DNA of 64,000 nt from an uncultured Spartobacteria bacterium (GTDB lineage Bacteria > Verrucomicrobiota > Verrucomicrobiia > Chthoniobacterales > Chthoniobacteraceae): contig CAIXGS010000004.1 of NCBI GenBank assembly GCA_903919125.1, positions 84,407 through 148,406 on the forward strand. Reading direction: 5' to 3'. The position numbers were made by a program, and so were the translations under genes. Under the pieces are notes generated by a model, which was given only the letters and a program-made list of their open reading frames with translations, was not told the DNA's origin and did no database searches. The number at the start of each line of letters is the position of its first letter. Position 1 is the first letter of the stretch. Below are positions 1 through 9,340 of this stretch, piece by piece.

Positions 1-893
1 CCAAAACCTTTTCCGTACATCTCGAGTGTGGCGGCATCCTCGGTGCTCAGGTTCACGGCTTCCGGTGCAGCGGATTGCATCCGAAACGCGAGTTCATAAG
101 AGGCGATACGCGCGTCCAGTACGCTGTCGTTCCGGAGTTGGGCGTGATCGTGGTTGAGGCCCTGAACGTAATCCAAAACCGCGCGTTGGTTTCCTCCTGC
201 TAATGCCGAAGGCGGAGTCAGGTACGGGATTGGGGCGGCACCAGTACTGATGCGGGTGCCCTGATAAACCGCAGGGAGAAATCCGTTCCCCCAAACTCCG
301 GGCCCCGGTTTAAGCGGCTTGGAGTGCATTACCACGAAGGATGGAAGATTGTCGGATTCGGAGCCTAGCCCATAAGACAGCCATGCCCCGAGAGAGGCGC
401 GTCCCGGCAATTGGGCGCCCGTATTGGCAAGCCAGATCGCTGGGGTGTGATTGAAGATTTCGTGATGCATACTTCGAACCACGCACAACTCGTCCGCGCA
501 CTGCTGCAGATAGGGAAGAGAATCGCAGATCTCGATTCCACTTTGCCCGCATTTGCTGAACGTTTGAGCGCTCCCCATGAGCTTCTGCTTTTTGACGTCA
601 GTGAACTCCAATTTGATTTTGTGAAACTCTTCGGGCGGCGTCTGCCCGTCGAATTTGGTCAGCATCGGCTTGGGATCCAAGATGTCCATGTGGCTTGGCC
701 CTCCGTGCATGAAGAGGTAGATTACGGCCTTTGCTTTGGCTGGAAAATGAGATGTCTTTATCGCTAGAGGACCGGCTCCAACGGTTTCGCCATTAGCAAA
801 CACACGACCTTCCCGTGCGAGGAGTCCCGCGAGCGCGACACTACCGAGTGTTCCGCCTGCGTGCGAAAGCCAGTCGCGGCGGTTTAGGAGCAT
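1..893 (-). CDS. DUF1501 family secreted protein, C-terminus beyond left edge
   Basis: An open frame runs from an ATG at 893 on the minus strand to the window edge, giving about 297 residues of a family usually near 450-480. The N-terminus reads MLLNRRDWLSHAGG followed by a hydrophobic stretch, the twin-arginine-like export signal typical of DUF1501. The family signature FMHGGPSHMDILDPKP follows. The start lies 10 bp after the stop of the DUF1549/DUF1553 gene, so both are probably cotranscribed, as such pairs usually are in Planctomycetes and Verrucomicrobia. The family is related to alkaline-phosphatase/sulfatase folds, but its biochemical role is not settled. The identification is firm; the function is not. 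Confidence 0.9.
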   Translation of the reverse strand, partial: MLLNRRDWLSHAGGTLGSVALAGLLAREGRVFANGETVGAGPLAIKTSHFPAKAKAVIYLFMHGGPSHMDILDPKPMLTKFDGQTPPEEFHKIKLEFTDVKKQKLMGSAQTFSKCGQSGIEICDSLPYLQQCADELCVVRSMHHEIFNHTPAIWLANTGAQLPGRASLGAWLSYGLGSESDNLPSFVVMHSKPLKPGPGVWGNGFLPAVYQGTRISTGAAPIPYLTPPSALAGGNQRAVLDYVQGLNHDHAQLRNDSVLDARIASYELAFRMQSAAPEAVNLSTEDAATLEMYGKGF

Positions 894-903
894 TGAATGG
901 GAC

Positions 904-3087
904 TCAGTCGACATAAGCAAATTCGTTGGAGTTAATCAGTGCGAGGCACCATTCCACCCAGGCTGCACCGGTTGGCGGAGGAATGAAGTGGGCTGCGTGA
1001 ACACCAGGAGGAAGGGCTTGGGAATCGGGCGCGGTTTTGTTCCAAACAGACTCTCTCGCGTTGAGAAATGCGGTCGCTTTTTGGCTTTCCAACGGGCTGG
1101 GCGCACGACCGAACAACCAGTGCCAGGCGAGAACAATCGCTTGCGTCGCGTCGCCTTTGGATTCGGACCAGAGGCGTGCGGCAAGCTCTCGTGAAAAACG
1201 AAGCGAATCCCCGCTATTGAGCATCGTGAGCGCTTGCGACGCGACGACCGTGCTTTCTCGTGCCGAACAGCTATTTACGGTGTCGGGGCTATTGAAGGCA
1301 TCGAAGAACGGAAGTTTGATCGAACGCCTAACGATGAGGTAAAGGCTGCGCCGCACGAGCTCGCTTTCGTCTTTTGTCGGGGACCAATTCTTATTGCGTA
1401 AAGCGGCGAGCGCCCAGGGTTCGACGGGCGGCGTGATCGGTGGCCCGAAGGAGGTCAGGTTTAGTTTGCCTGACACAGAAAGCAGGGCGTCTCGCAGTTC
1501 CTCGGCTTGGAGACGGCGTCTGGGAAATGCTCCGAGTAGTCGCTGCTCAGGATCGGCGGCTTTCACCGCAGCCGAAGGGATGCTCGACTGACGGTAGGTG
1601 GCTGAATTGAGAATGAGATTTTCGATTTGTCGTAAATCCCAGCCACTGGAAATCAGTTCGGAAGCCAGCCAGTCGAGAAGTTCGGGGTGCGAAGGCGACT
1701 CCCCTTGTCGGCCGAAGTCTCCGGCTGTCCGTACCAATCCTTTGCCGAAGTACCATTGCCAGATTCGATTCGCCAGCACTCGAGCGGTAAGCGGGTTGTC
1801 GGAACGCGTGAGCCAATGTGCGAGTGCCGAACGGCCTTGTGTCGGATTTTCAACCGGACCGCCGCCCGGGAAAACCAAAGGAAGGGAAGGCGTCGCGTCG
1901 CGAAGGGGCATTTCAAGCTCTCCTCGACGTAGCACCCTAACGAGGTTTGGAGCCGTATTTCGCTGGAGTTCGATCGCAATAGGAGTCGTGTTTTCCTTGC
2001 TGTTCGTTTTGGAAACTACGCGTTTGCTGTCGGAGAAAAGCGCTTGGATTCCGTAGTAATCGTTCTGCGTGAGGGGATCGAATTTGTGGTCATGGCATCG
2101 GGTGCACCCCACGGTCAGCCCCAAAAAAGCCGAACCAGAAGTATCGACCAAATCGGTGAGCCGATCGTTTTCTTCTTCCTCGGGTCTTCTGATGCCCGCC
2201 GATTGAATTTTAATCGGCCCCACCGACAGGAACAAAACTCCTGCTTTTGCGTCGTCATTTTGAGGCCAGAGTTCGTCTCCCGCGATTTGCTCCTGAATAA
2301 AACGGTCGAGTGGTTTGTTGCTTGAAAAGGAACGGACCAACCAGTCGCGATACTGCCACGCGTGGGTAAAAGGGTTATCCAGCTCAAACCCAGCACTGTC
2401 TGCATATCTCGCGACATCCATCCAATGCCGCGCCAGATGCTCCCCGTGTTGAACCGAGGACAGCCACGCCTTCCGTTCGACATCAAGATCGGGAGTGGAT
2501 TGAGAGTCCGCAGTTGGCGGGAGCCCAGTGATGGCGAAAGACATTCGACGGCGCAACGTCTCGGGAGAGGCTTCCTGTGCGGGTTGCAGGCCCTCGCTTT
2601 CGAGACGTTCGAGAATGAAGGTGTCGATTGGATTGCGTGGCCACTGCAGGTTTTTTACGAGAGGAAGTGCTGGGCGTTGGATCGGTGTGAACGACCAATG
2701 TTCCTCGTATTTCGCGCCTTCGGCGACCCACTGTGTGAGGAGTTCACGCTGTTTATTCGTGAGAGCCTTGTGCGACTTTGGCGGAGGCATCAGATCTGTC
2801 CGGTCCGTCGTGTTGATTCGTTCAATCAATGCACTCTTTTCCGTTTGGCTCGGAACAATCGCGATATCCCCCGACTCCGCAGGTTTCGTGGCGTCCTCGC
2901 GCCGATCTAGGCGCAGCTTACCCCTGCGGTGTTCAGCATCGGGGCCGTGGCAGCCCAGACAATTGTCGGAAAGGATCGCGCGAATGTCGCGATTGAAACG
3001 AACGTCCGCCCTAGCGAAGGAGGGGGCCGTGAAAAATGTCACGAGCAGGGTCAACGCGCATGCTCCGAGTCCACAGTGAGTTGTCAT
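904..3087 (-). CDS. PSCyt1/DUF1549/DUF1553 cytochrome-like secreted protein
   Basis: The open frame reaches 3225, but the ATG at 3087 is preferred because a signal peptide (residues 1-27, hydrophobic core LTLLVTFFTAPSF) begins there; the product is then about 727 aa. In order it has a cytochrome-like motif CLGCHG with a later MPPP, the DUF1549 region starting RNPIDTFILERLESEG, a second CxxCH-like motif CTRCHDHKFDPLTQNDYYGI, and the DUF1553 region (VLANRIWQWYFGKGLV). It sits 10 bp upstream of the DUF1501 gene, which indicates an operon. Such proteins are found in gene sets for polysaccharide use in PVC bacteria; no reaction has been assigned that I know of. Nothing looks truncated. Confidence 0.9.
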   Translation of the reverse strand: MTTHCGLGACALTLLVTFFTAPSFARADVRFNRDIRAILSDNCLGCHGPDAEHRRGKLRLDRREDATKPAESGDIAIVPSQTEKSALIERINTTDRTDLMPPPKSHKALTNKQRELLTQWVAEGAKYEEHWSFTPIQRPALPLVKNLQWPRNPIDTFILERLESEGLQPAQEASPETLRRRMSFAITGLPPTADSQSTPDLDVERKAWLSSVQHGEHLARHWMDVARYADSAGFELDNPFTHAWQYRDWLVRSFSSNKPLDRFIQEQIAGDELWPQNDDAKAGVLFLSVGPIKIQSAGIRRPEEEENDRLTDLVDTSGSAFLGLTVGCTRCHDHKFDPLTQNDYYGIQALFSDSKRVVSKTNSKENTTPIAIELQRNTAPNLVRVLRRGELEMPLRDATPSLPLVFPGGGPVENPTQGRSALAHWLTRSDNPLTARVLANRIWQWYFGKGLVRTAGDFGRQGESPSHPELLDWLASELISSGWDLRQIENLILNSATYRQSSIPSAAVKAADPEQRLLGAFPRRRLQAEELRDALLSVSGKLNLTSFGPPITPPVEPWALAALRNKNWSPTKDESELVRRSLYLIVRRSIKLPFFDAFNSPDTVNSCSARESTVVASQALTMLNSGDSLRFSRELAARLWSESKGDATQAIVLAWHWLFGRAPSPLESQKATAFLNARESVWNKTAPDSQALPPGVHAAHFIPPPTGAAWVEWCLALINSNEFAYVD

Positions 3088-3326
3088 TCCCAGAGGTCGA
3101 CCTCTCTTGTAGTATTTTTTAAGTAGTTCGACAATAGGGGTAAACACGTGGATTGAAGCTCTTTTATTGGAGGGTGAGCCACTTTGAGGAACGAGCGTTT
3201 TCATGGGGAGAGTTGGCTGATCCATACTCGAAAGTAGATAAGCCGTTCCTGAAAAGCGATGCTCAAGACTATCCTATCCACGCCCGAAACGACCATTCAG
3301 GGTCCGCATAAACGAGAGCGGAGTAC

Positions 3327-3338
3327 AGTGTCTGTCCC
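3327..3338 (+). repeat. Motif A dispersed repeat, short copy
   Basis: AGTGTCTGTCCC lies in the gap between the divergent DUF1549 and nitrilase-like genes. It matches the core of the repeat described in the findings, without the usual CGCAGGGG arm. Apart from this and the 3373 motif I see nothing else in 3226-3516. Confidence 0.6.
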
Positions 3339-3372
3339 GATTGGTTCCTCCGATAAAAAGTGGAGAAAACCA

Positions 3373-3400
3373 GCAAGCCGACAACCTCGTGTCATCTATC
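3373..3400 (+). promoter_or_regulatory. Conserved upstream motif C, copy 1
   Basis: This 28-bp stretch contains GACAACCTCGTGTCATCTA and has close relatives at 29357-29384 and 34428-34454. All three lie upstream of a start codon and point in the direction of transcription, here 117 bp before the nitrilase-like gene. It may be a shared regulatory site or the end of a mobile repeat; the sequence does not decide between them. Confidence 0.4.
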
Positions 3401-3516
3401 GCTGACATCAGCAACCCGCGTGCAATGGTTATCTCGTCGAGACAAACGCCCGCAAATCATCTAATTGGATGCTTGCTAAGCGTCACCGACTTTCACTCAC
3501 TTATCGTCTTAAGAAC

Positions 3517-4800
3517 ATGCTTCGCTCCAATCTACTCGCCGTCTCCCTGATGTTGTGGGGCTCATTTGCTCATGCCGCCGATCTGACTAGGTGGACGGAG
3601 AAATCCCCGCGCGATGAGATACGTCCAAGCTTCTCGCAAGAGAACCAGTCACTCCTCATCACACACGACGCCCGAGATGGGCTCGATGGATGGTATGAAC
3701 AGACCTTTGCCGTCAAAGGCAGCGACTTCATGAAGTTCAGCGCAACGCGCAAGACGACTGGCGTCGATAACCCACGGCACAGCGGACTGGCCCGGATCGT
3801 CTGGACGGATGACAAAGGCAAAAGCGTGGCCTCGACGACACCCGGTGCCACCGCTGAACCCGAGCATCCGATTGACGGCCCTCTAGACGCGCAGGGCTGT
3901 TCTATCCTAACAGGCATTTATCAGGTTCCTCCCAAGGCTACCCAAGCGACGATTGAGTTGCACCTCCAGCACGCTCCGAAGGGACGCGTCGAATGGAGTG
4001 AAATTGTTTTCGCGAATACCACCGAACCGGTGTCCCGGAAGGTCCGCCTCGCCACGGTCCAATACGTTCCTACAGGCAAGTCGCCCCAGCAGAACTGCGA
4101 AGAATACGCTCCGTTCATCGCCGAAGCCATGAAACAGAAGGCCGACCTCATTGTGCTGGGGGAGACCGTCCCCTATGTGCGCACCAAGCTCAAGCCGGTA
4201 GAATGCGCCGAGCCGATCCCCGGTCCGACCACAGAATATTTCGGCGCCATCGCCAAACAGAACAACATCCACATCGCACTGAGTCTCTACGAGCGCGAAG
4301 GCCATCTCGTCTACAACACTGCCGTGCTGGTTGGTCCCGAAGGTAAGCTGCTTGGGAAATATCGCAAGGTCTGCCTCCCTCACGGCGAAGTCGAAAAAGG
4401 AGTGGCGCCCGGCAAGGACTATCCTGTGTTCGATACCGCCTTCGGCAAGGTTGGCCTGATGATCTGCTACGACGGGTTTTATCCCGAAGTCGCCCGTGCG
4501 CTTGTCTCCAACGGGGCCGAGGTCATCGCTTGGCCCGTGTGGGGGTGCGATCCGCTGCTCGCCCGCGCGCGCGCCTGCGAAAACCGCGTTTATATCGTTA
4601 GTAGCACTTTCTCCGACCCCAAAAGTAACTGGATGATCTCAGGCGTGATCGACCCAGCCGGAAAGGTAGTCGCCCAAGCCATGGAAAACGGCGCCGTAGT
4701 GGTCTCAGAAGCCGATCTATCCAAACCCCTCGTCGGCCCCTGGAACCTCGGCGACTTTCACGACATGGTGCAGCGACATCGACCGGGCATCGCGAAGTAA
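3517..4800 (+). CDS. Secreted carbon-nitrogen hydrolase (nitrilase superfamily)
   Basis: The ATG at 3517 is chosen over the upstream in-frame start at 3469 because it opens a signal peptide (MLRSNLLAVSLMLWGSFAHA). Residues of roughly 20-170 look like a beta-sandwich carbohydrate-binding region. The CN-hydrolase domain follows from VRLATVQYVP. The Glu-Lys-Cys triad is visible: E216 in VLGETVPY, K284 in KYRKVCLPHGE and C317 in MICYDGFYPE. The superfamily hydrolyses amides or nitriles, often amidated or ureido compounds; the substrate is unknown. The export signal suggests action outside the cytoplasm. It is transcribed away from the DUF1501 cluster and stands alone. Confidence 0.85.
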   Translation: MLRSNLLAVSLMLWGSFAHAADLTRWTEKSPRDEIRPSFSQENQSLLITHDARDGLDGWYEQTFAVKGSDFMKFSATRKTTGVDNPRHSGLARIVWTDDKGKSVASTTPGATAEPEHPIDGPLDAQGCSILTGIYQVPPKATQATIELHLQHAPKGRVEWSEIVFANTTEPVSRKVRLATVQYVPTGKSPQQNCEEYAPFIAEAMKQKADLIVLGETVPYVRTKLKPVECAEPIPGPTTEYFGAIAKQNNIHIALSLYEREGHLVYNTAVLVGPEGKLLGKYRKVCLPHGEVEKGVAPGKDYPVFDTAFGKVGLMICYDGFYPEVARALVSNGAEVIAWPVWGCDPLLARARACENRVYIVSSTFSDPKSNWMISGVIDPAGKVVAQAMENGAVVVSEADLSKPLVGPWNLGDFHDMVQRHRPGIAK

Positions 4801-4993
4801 GATCAGCCCTGAAGTGACGAAAGGCGACGGACAAGCAACTCGACCTTAGGCGTACTTGGAATCCAGCGGCTTCAAGAAAGCATCCAGTAGAAACATTCAA
4901 AGTGACTCCGGCGGCGAAACCGGAACAGGGCCCTATGGATCCTACACCGCCATGCGACTTTGCTGGGTGAGGGCAAATGAGGGGGACGGGGAG
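4801..4993. other. Non-coding stretch before repeat block
   Basis: No ORF with recognisable similarity and no clear terminator was seen after the nitrilase-like gene. Together with the two repeats to 5497 it forms a gap of about 720 bp without genes. Confidence 0.5.
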
Positions 4994-5127
4994 AGACGCA
5001 GGAGACAGACACGAATGGTACTGAGTTAAGGTCGTCTTTCGTGGGATTTTTACGCCAACCAAAAGGAGTGCCGGAGCGCGATCACTCGAAAAAGCTCTTT
5101 AACTCAGTGCCATTCGGGACAGACACC
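4994..5127. repeat. Palindromic repeat element, copy 1
   Basis: A 134-bp element with imperfect inverted ends. The left end holds GACAGACACGAATGG and then CTGAGTTAAG; the right end holds the inverse, TTTAACTCAGTGCCATTCG and then GGACAGACAC. The interior includes TTTCGTGGGATTTTTACG and AAAAGGAGTGCCGGAGCG, shared with copies at 11618-11794 and 16236-16363. It has no coding capacity, so it resembles a MITE or a REP doublet. The ends carry the dispersed motif A. Confidence 0.8.
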
Positions 5128-5132
5128 GCCAA

Positions 5133-5497
5133 CCCTAGGTGAGTCGCCCAAAGTCGTCGTGGGGATGCTGCGGTTTGCCATGCCGGAGGCATGAAAGCCA
5201 TTAACCGGTCGTTGAGGAGCGACGCGACGACACCACCGGTTTGTCAGGCTGAAAAAGCCCGCATCCAAGAGGGATGCTAGCGGCGGGGCATTAAGGGCAA
5301 AACAAGCCATCTTGTGTGGGAAACACGTTGTGCGGCGGCGCGAAATAACAATGACCTAGCAGCATGGAAGGGCTGGTATCCCTATGGGATGCGTGGCGGT
5401 TTTTGTATCGCACCCAGCGGTGTCGCTACGCTCAACCACCGCTAATGGCTTTGACGCCTCCGGCATCGGAACCAACCTGAAAGCGTGAGCGATGGCG
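5133..5497. repeat. 365-bp dispersed repeat, copy 1
   Basis: This block begins AACCCTAGGTGAGTCGCCC and ends at GAAAGCGTGAGCGATGGCG. A second copy at 11250-11616 is nearly identical along its whole length. It contains small palindromes (GCCGGAGGC, GCATCC...GGGATGC) and no plausible protein. It starts a few bases after the palindromic element, and the other copy also touches such an element, so the two repeat types may move or recombine together. Confidence 0.85.
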
Positions 5498-5521
5498 CGA
5501 TGCGGAGAATGAGAATGGTTT

Positions 5522-6685
5522 TCATGACTTGAGCGTGAGTTTTCCAAATCGTATTGAGCGGCGGTGGCGTTTCTCGTCGCCGCTGTCCCACACAGCGCGG
5601 AACTCGCCGGGCGCTGTTTCGATGAGCGTGGGATAGGAGTTGTGGATGCCAGCGTCGAAGAAGCTGTGCTCGTCGCTCCAGACTCCGCTCGCGGGCTTCA
5701 CTTTATAGCGCAGCGCCATGCGACTCCATGCGGGGCCGTCATTGTAAACGTAGAGCTGAGTGCCGGTGCGCGACTGGCCGAACCATCCTTCCGATACGGT
5801 GTTCCAAAGCTCTGGCTCCTCTTGGGCGATGCTCCACGTTTTGCCGCCGTCGATGCTTGTGCTGGACCACGCGCGGGGAGGAGTGAGCGCGCCGCCCTCC
5901 TTTCGTCCCTCGGCGGTCCGCATGACCATCTTGAGATGCTGCTGCTCGTTAATCACGGCGATCTGGCCTTCGTGTAGGAAGATTTTCCCCGGCTCTAGCT
6001 GCGGCACATAACCGCCTAGGCTCCAATCAAGCAGACTGGTGCTGCGCAGCACAAATTGCTCGCGCTGGCCGAGCGGATCGGCTCGCTTCGTGTTCCGATG
6101 TGCGGGCAGCAGATAAATCGGCTGGCCATTCTCGATAATGCGCTGGATTTCACCAAGAATCACGAGCGGGCCAGTGTAGTGCATAGCAAGTTCGACTGGA
6201 TTCCACGAGCGGCCACCGTCGCCACTGTAGGCCGCTGCGAGATGCGAGTCCTCGCTGTCGGCATAGTTCAATGGACACCGCATGGCAAAGCACCACAGCA
6301 CTTCCTGCCCCGGCGGATGGTAAAGCACCCCATTGCAGTAAGCGAACTGCAAGGCGCCATGCCGCTGTTCGTGATCAAAGATCGTGCTGGGGATGCTCCA
6401 CGAATCGCCGTCGTTGCTGGAAACGATGGCGTCGATGCTGCCCATGTCCCCCTTGCCGGCGATGCCTTTCTGATAAGCCACGACGAGGTGCTTCTCCTTC
6501 CACAAGGCGATGCTGGGTTGCCCAAACAAGGAAGCTCGCGGCTCTTGGTCGGCAGTGCGAACGACACGCACGTCACGGACATCACCAGTGTTTGGGGCGT
6601 TGGTGACTTGGTCTTTGGCGTGCAGAGCGGCCAGCGGTGCAAGCAGCAGGGAGGTGAGGAATGGTATGCTTGTTTTCGAGCTCAT
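5522..6685 (-). CDS. Secreted sialidase-like (BNR/Asp-box) protein
   Basis: The start at 6685 overlaps the aldolase stop by 4 bp (ATGA), so the two are translationally coupled. A signal peptide covers about residues 1-23 (MSSKTSIPFLTSLLLAPLA). Asp-box-like repeats are visible as SSNDGDSW, YSGDGGRSW and SIDGGKTW, the hallmark of six-bladed sialidase-type propellers; 387 aa fits a single catalytic domain. The canonical (F/Y)RIP motif near the N-terminus is not seen; the equivalent region reads FGQPSIALW, so true sialidase activity is doubtful and another glycosidic bond may be the target. Its position with a sugar kinase and an aldolase supports a role in releasing a sugar that the operon then degrades. 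Confidence 0.75.
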   Translation of the reverse strand: MSSKTSIPFLTSLLLAPLAALHAKDQVTNAPNTGDVRDVRVVRTADQEPRASLFGQPSIALWKEKHLVVAYQKGIAGKGDMGSIDAIVSSNDGDSWSIPSTIFDHEQRHGALQFAYCNGVLYHPPGQEVLWCFAMRCPLNYADSEDSHLAAAYSGDGGRSWNPVELAMHYTGPLVILGEIQRIIENGQPIYLLPAHRNTKRADPLGQREQFVLRSTSLLDWSLGGYVPQLEPGKIFLHEGQIAVINEQQHLKMVMRTAEGRKEGGALTPPRAWSSTSIDGGKTWSIAQEEPELWNTVSEGWFGQSRTGTQLYVYNDGPAWSRMALRYKVKPASGVWSDEHSFFDAGIHNSYPTLIETAPGEFRAVWDSGDEKRHRRSIRFGKLTLKS

Positions 6686-7602
6686 AGGTTTTTCAGGAGT
6701 GGGTTGAGTTCATCGAGAATCTGACGAACTCGCTCGCGTTCAGGCTCGCGAAAACGTCGAAACGGCTCGGCCATGAAATCATCGCAGATGCCTGAGAGTA
6801 CAAGCGCGCCCTTAATACCCTTAACGATGGCGGAGCTGTACTTACCGATGCGGTAGAGTGTCTCGCTCACACGCATTACGAGCCCTTGCAACTCGCGAAC
6901 GCGTACCATGTCGGCGGATTTCGCTGCTTCGTAGAGCTTCACGTAGAGCTTCGGAAAAATGTTAGCACCGCCGTTCACTCCGCCGTGGGCACGCGCAAGC
7001 ACGGCATCGGCGAGCATTTCCTCCGGGCCGACAAGCACAGACCAGTCCGGGCGATGTGGCAGCAATGCGAGGATGCGGTGCAGGTAGATCATGCTGCACG
7101 AACTGTCCTTCAAACCGATAATGCGGGGCTCATCCATTGCACGGCGCACGGTATCCGGTTCCATCGCTACTTTGGTCAGCGCAGGCATATTGTATAAGAA
7201 GAGCGGCAACGGCAGAGCAGGCACAAGGTGGCTGAGGTATTCCTGCAACTCCGACTGGCTCCCGGGGAGATAATAAGGCGGCGCTACAACGAGCGAATCT
7301 GCGCCGGCATCGGCGGCCCAGCACGCGACTTTGAGGGATTCTTGGAATGCCGTGTCGGTAATCCCTACGAGTACGGGCACGCGGCGGTTCACTTGGTGGC
7401 AGGTACGCTCGATGAGTTCCTTGCGCAGTCGGTAGCTGAGGCTCGGGCCTTCGCCGGTGGTGCCGAGGATGAAAAGCCCCTGCACGCCGCCGTCGAGAAT
7501 GTGCTCGATGAGCCGTTCGAGGCCGGGCACGTCGAGAGCATCGCGGTCGCGCAATGGCGTCACCATAGGCGGAACTATTCCGTGATATTTTGGGAGATTC
7601 AT
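6682..7602 (-). CDS. Dihydrodipicolinate synthase/N-acetylneuraminate lyase family aldolase
   Basis: A 306-aa TIM-barrel of normal family length. The family motif GLFILGTTGEGPSLS binds the keto-acid carboxylate. The Schiff-base lysine is K165 in IIGLKDSS and the catalytic tyrosine is Y137 in LFLYNMP. These class I enzymes cleave or dehydrate 2-keto-3-deoxy acids, including sialic acid, keto-deoxy sugar acids and dihydrodipicolinate. In this operon (kinase upstream by 21 bp, sialidase-like gene overlapping downstream) a catabolic role on a sugar-derived keto acid is more likely than lysine synthesis. The exact substrate cannot be read from the sequence. Confidence 0.85.
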   Translation of the reverse strand: MNLPKYHGIVPPMVTPLRDRDALDVPGLERLIEHILDGGVQGLFILGTTGEGPSLSYRLRKELIERTCHQVNRRVPVLVGITDTAFQESLKVACWAADAGADSLVVAPPYYLPGSQSELQEYLSHLVPALPLPLFLYNMPALTKVAMEPDTVRRAMDEPRIIGLKDSSCSMIYLHRILALLPHRPDWSVLVGPEEMLADAVLARAHGGVNGGANIFPKLYVKLYEAAKSADMVRVRELQGLVMRVSETLYRIGKYSSAIVKGIKGALVLSGICDDFMAEPFRRFREPERERVRQILDELNPLLKNL

Positions 7603-7623
7603 TATGAAATTTTACAGGCACGG

Positions 7624-9219
7624 TCAGGAGTTACGTTTGGCAGAGAGGAAGTCGCCAAGCCGCCGATACTCGGCGTAAAGCGCTTCGTAGGCGGCACGGT
7701 GGGAGCGATTCGGTTTGAAGACGGGGGCGGTGCCTGGCTTCGGCACGGCCATAGCACGGATGGCGTCGCGAGGCGCTTTGAACGCCCCTGCAGCGAGTGA
7801 ACCGAGAATAGCGGCACCGAGCGCGGGACCTTGCTTGCTCGGATTCACGATAATGCTTTCACCAAGTACGTCGGCGTAGACCTGCACGACGAGCGGGTTG
7901 TGATGCGGCAGACCACCGGTGGCCACGAGCTTCTTCACCGGCACGCCGCCGTTGCGAAGCAACTCGACAATCCAGCGCACACCGAAGGCGGACGCCTCAA
8001 GCAGCGCACGGTAGAGATGCGCTGGGCGGTGATGCAGCGCGAGTCCGGTGAAAGCGCCCTTGAGCGCGCCGTCCATCAGCGGAGTGCGGCAGCCATTGAA
8101 CCAATCCACACACATCACACCTTCTGCGCCGGGGGGCAGTCCGGCGGCTTCGCGGGCAAGGTGGGTGAAATCAGACTGGCCCGTAAGTTTACGCAGCCAA
8201 TCAAATGCATCGCCGACGGCGGCTTGACCCGTCTCATAGCCGTAGAAGCCGGGGAGAATTCCATCCTTCACCACGCCCGCAACGCCGGGAACGCTGCATT
8301 CCACTTCGCTGTTGAGCATGTGGCACGAGCTCGTGCCCATCACCATCACGAGCGTGCCGGGTTCCGCCGCGCCTGCGCCCGGAACGCCTGCGTGCGCATC
8401 AATAATAGCCGCGCTAACGGGCGTGCCTTCCGACAGCCCGAGCGTCTTCGCCATCGCGCTAGTAAGGCCGCCTGCAGAAACACCGGGCGCTAGCAAACGG
8501 CCGGGCATCTTGTCTCTCACCACGCGAGCGAACTTCGGATTCACCGCGCGCAGAAAATCTTCCGACGGATAGCCGTCCGTCGCGCTCCACATGCCCTTGT
8601 AGCCAGCCTGGCAAGTCGAGCGAGGAAGTCCCTCCGCCGTACCGCCAACAAGCTGCCAGACCAACCAATCTCCCGCTTCAAGCCAGACCTCAGCGGCCTC
8701 ATAGGCGCTGGGGGCGAGTTCGAGAGTCTCGAGCATCTTCGGAAAAAACCACTCCAACCCGATGGTTCCCCCGTAGCGTTGGAGAAAACGTTCACCGCGC
8801 TCCCGAGCGACGAAATTGATGCGGTCCGTTTGCACCTGCGCGCCGTGATGCTTCCAGAGTTTTGGCCAAGCAAGAGGTTCGGCGGCGAATTCCTCCAGCA
8901 CGCACAACGGCGTACCGTCGCGCTTCGTCGGGAGCATCGTGCAGCTTGTAAAATCTACGCCGATACCCAGCACATCACTAGGGAGAGCCTTCGCCAGACG
9001 CAGAGCGGCCAGCGTCGCTTTCGCGGCGGAGTTGATCCAGTCGAGGGGATGCTGTAGCGCGTAATGCTGGGGTAACTTCTTCTTCGAGCCGGGCAGCGAC
9101 TCAACGATTTGCCCGTGCGGATACTTTGCCACGGTTGACGCCAGTTCGCGTCCCCGCAGATCCACAAGCACCGCCCGCACACTCTCCGTTCCGAAATCGA
9201 GACCGAGGGATGCCTTCAT
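7624..9219 (-). CDS. FGGY-family carbohydrate kinase, ribulokinase-like
   Basis: A 531-aa protein starting at the ATG at 9219. The N-terminal phosphate-binding motif is GLDFGTESVRAVLVD, characteristic of ribulokinase-type FGGY kinases, and the C-terminal ATPase-fold part includes VATGGLPHHNPLVVQVYADV. The length is close to that of AraB. It would phosphorylate a ketopentose or similar sugar in the cytoplasm. It is the first gene of a three-gene operon and faces a divergent AraC-type regulator across 121 bp, which suggests sugar-induced control. D- or L-ribulose is the likeliest substrate class, but this is family-level inference. Confidence 0.85.
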   Translation of the reverse strand: MKASLGLDFGTESVRAVLVDLRGRELASTVAKYPHGQIVESLPGSKKKLPQHYALQHPLDWINSAAKATLAALRLAKALPSDVLGIGVDFTSCTMLPTKRDGTPLCVLEEFAAEPLAWPKLWKHHGAQVQTDRINFVARERGERFLQRYGGTIGLEWFFPKMLETLELAPSAYEAAEVWLEAGDWLVWQLVGGTAEGLPRSTCQAGYKGMWSATDGYPSEDFLRAVNPKFARVVRDKMPGRLLAPGVSAGGLTSAMAKTLGLSEGTPVSAAIIDAHAGVPGAGAAEPGTLVMVMGTSSCHMLNSEVECSVPGVAGVVKDGILPGFYGYETGQAAVGDAFDWLRKLTGQSDFTHLAREAAGLPPGAEGVMCVDWFNGCRTPLMDGALKGAFTGLALHHRPAHLYRALLEASAFGVRWIVELLRNGGVPVKKLVATGGLPHHNPLVVQVYADVLGESIIVNPSKQGPALGAAILGSLAAGAFKAPRDAIRAMAVPKPGTAPVFKPNRSHRAAYEALYAEYRRLGDFLSAKRNS

Positions 9220-9340
9220 TTGGTTTGATGATTTATGGGGTTTAATTGGGATTGTGAAGGATCGTGAATCAGGTTTTTAGAATGGTCCATTATTTTGATT
9301 TTGTCTTTCAATTGAATCCATTGGACGATATTACACATCT
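9220..9340. promoter_or_regulatory. Divergent kinase/AraC control region
   Basis: This AT-rich gap separates the kinase operon from its probable regulator. It contains two partly palindromic stretches, AATGGTCCATT at 9281-9291 and AATCCATTGGAC at 9315-9326, about 24 bp apart. They are candidate operator half-sites for the AraC protein. This is a visual match only. Confidence 0.4.
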
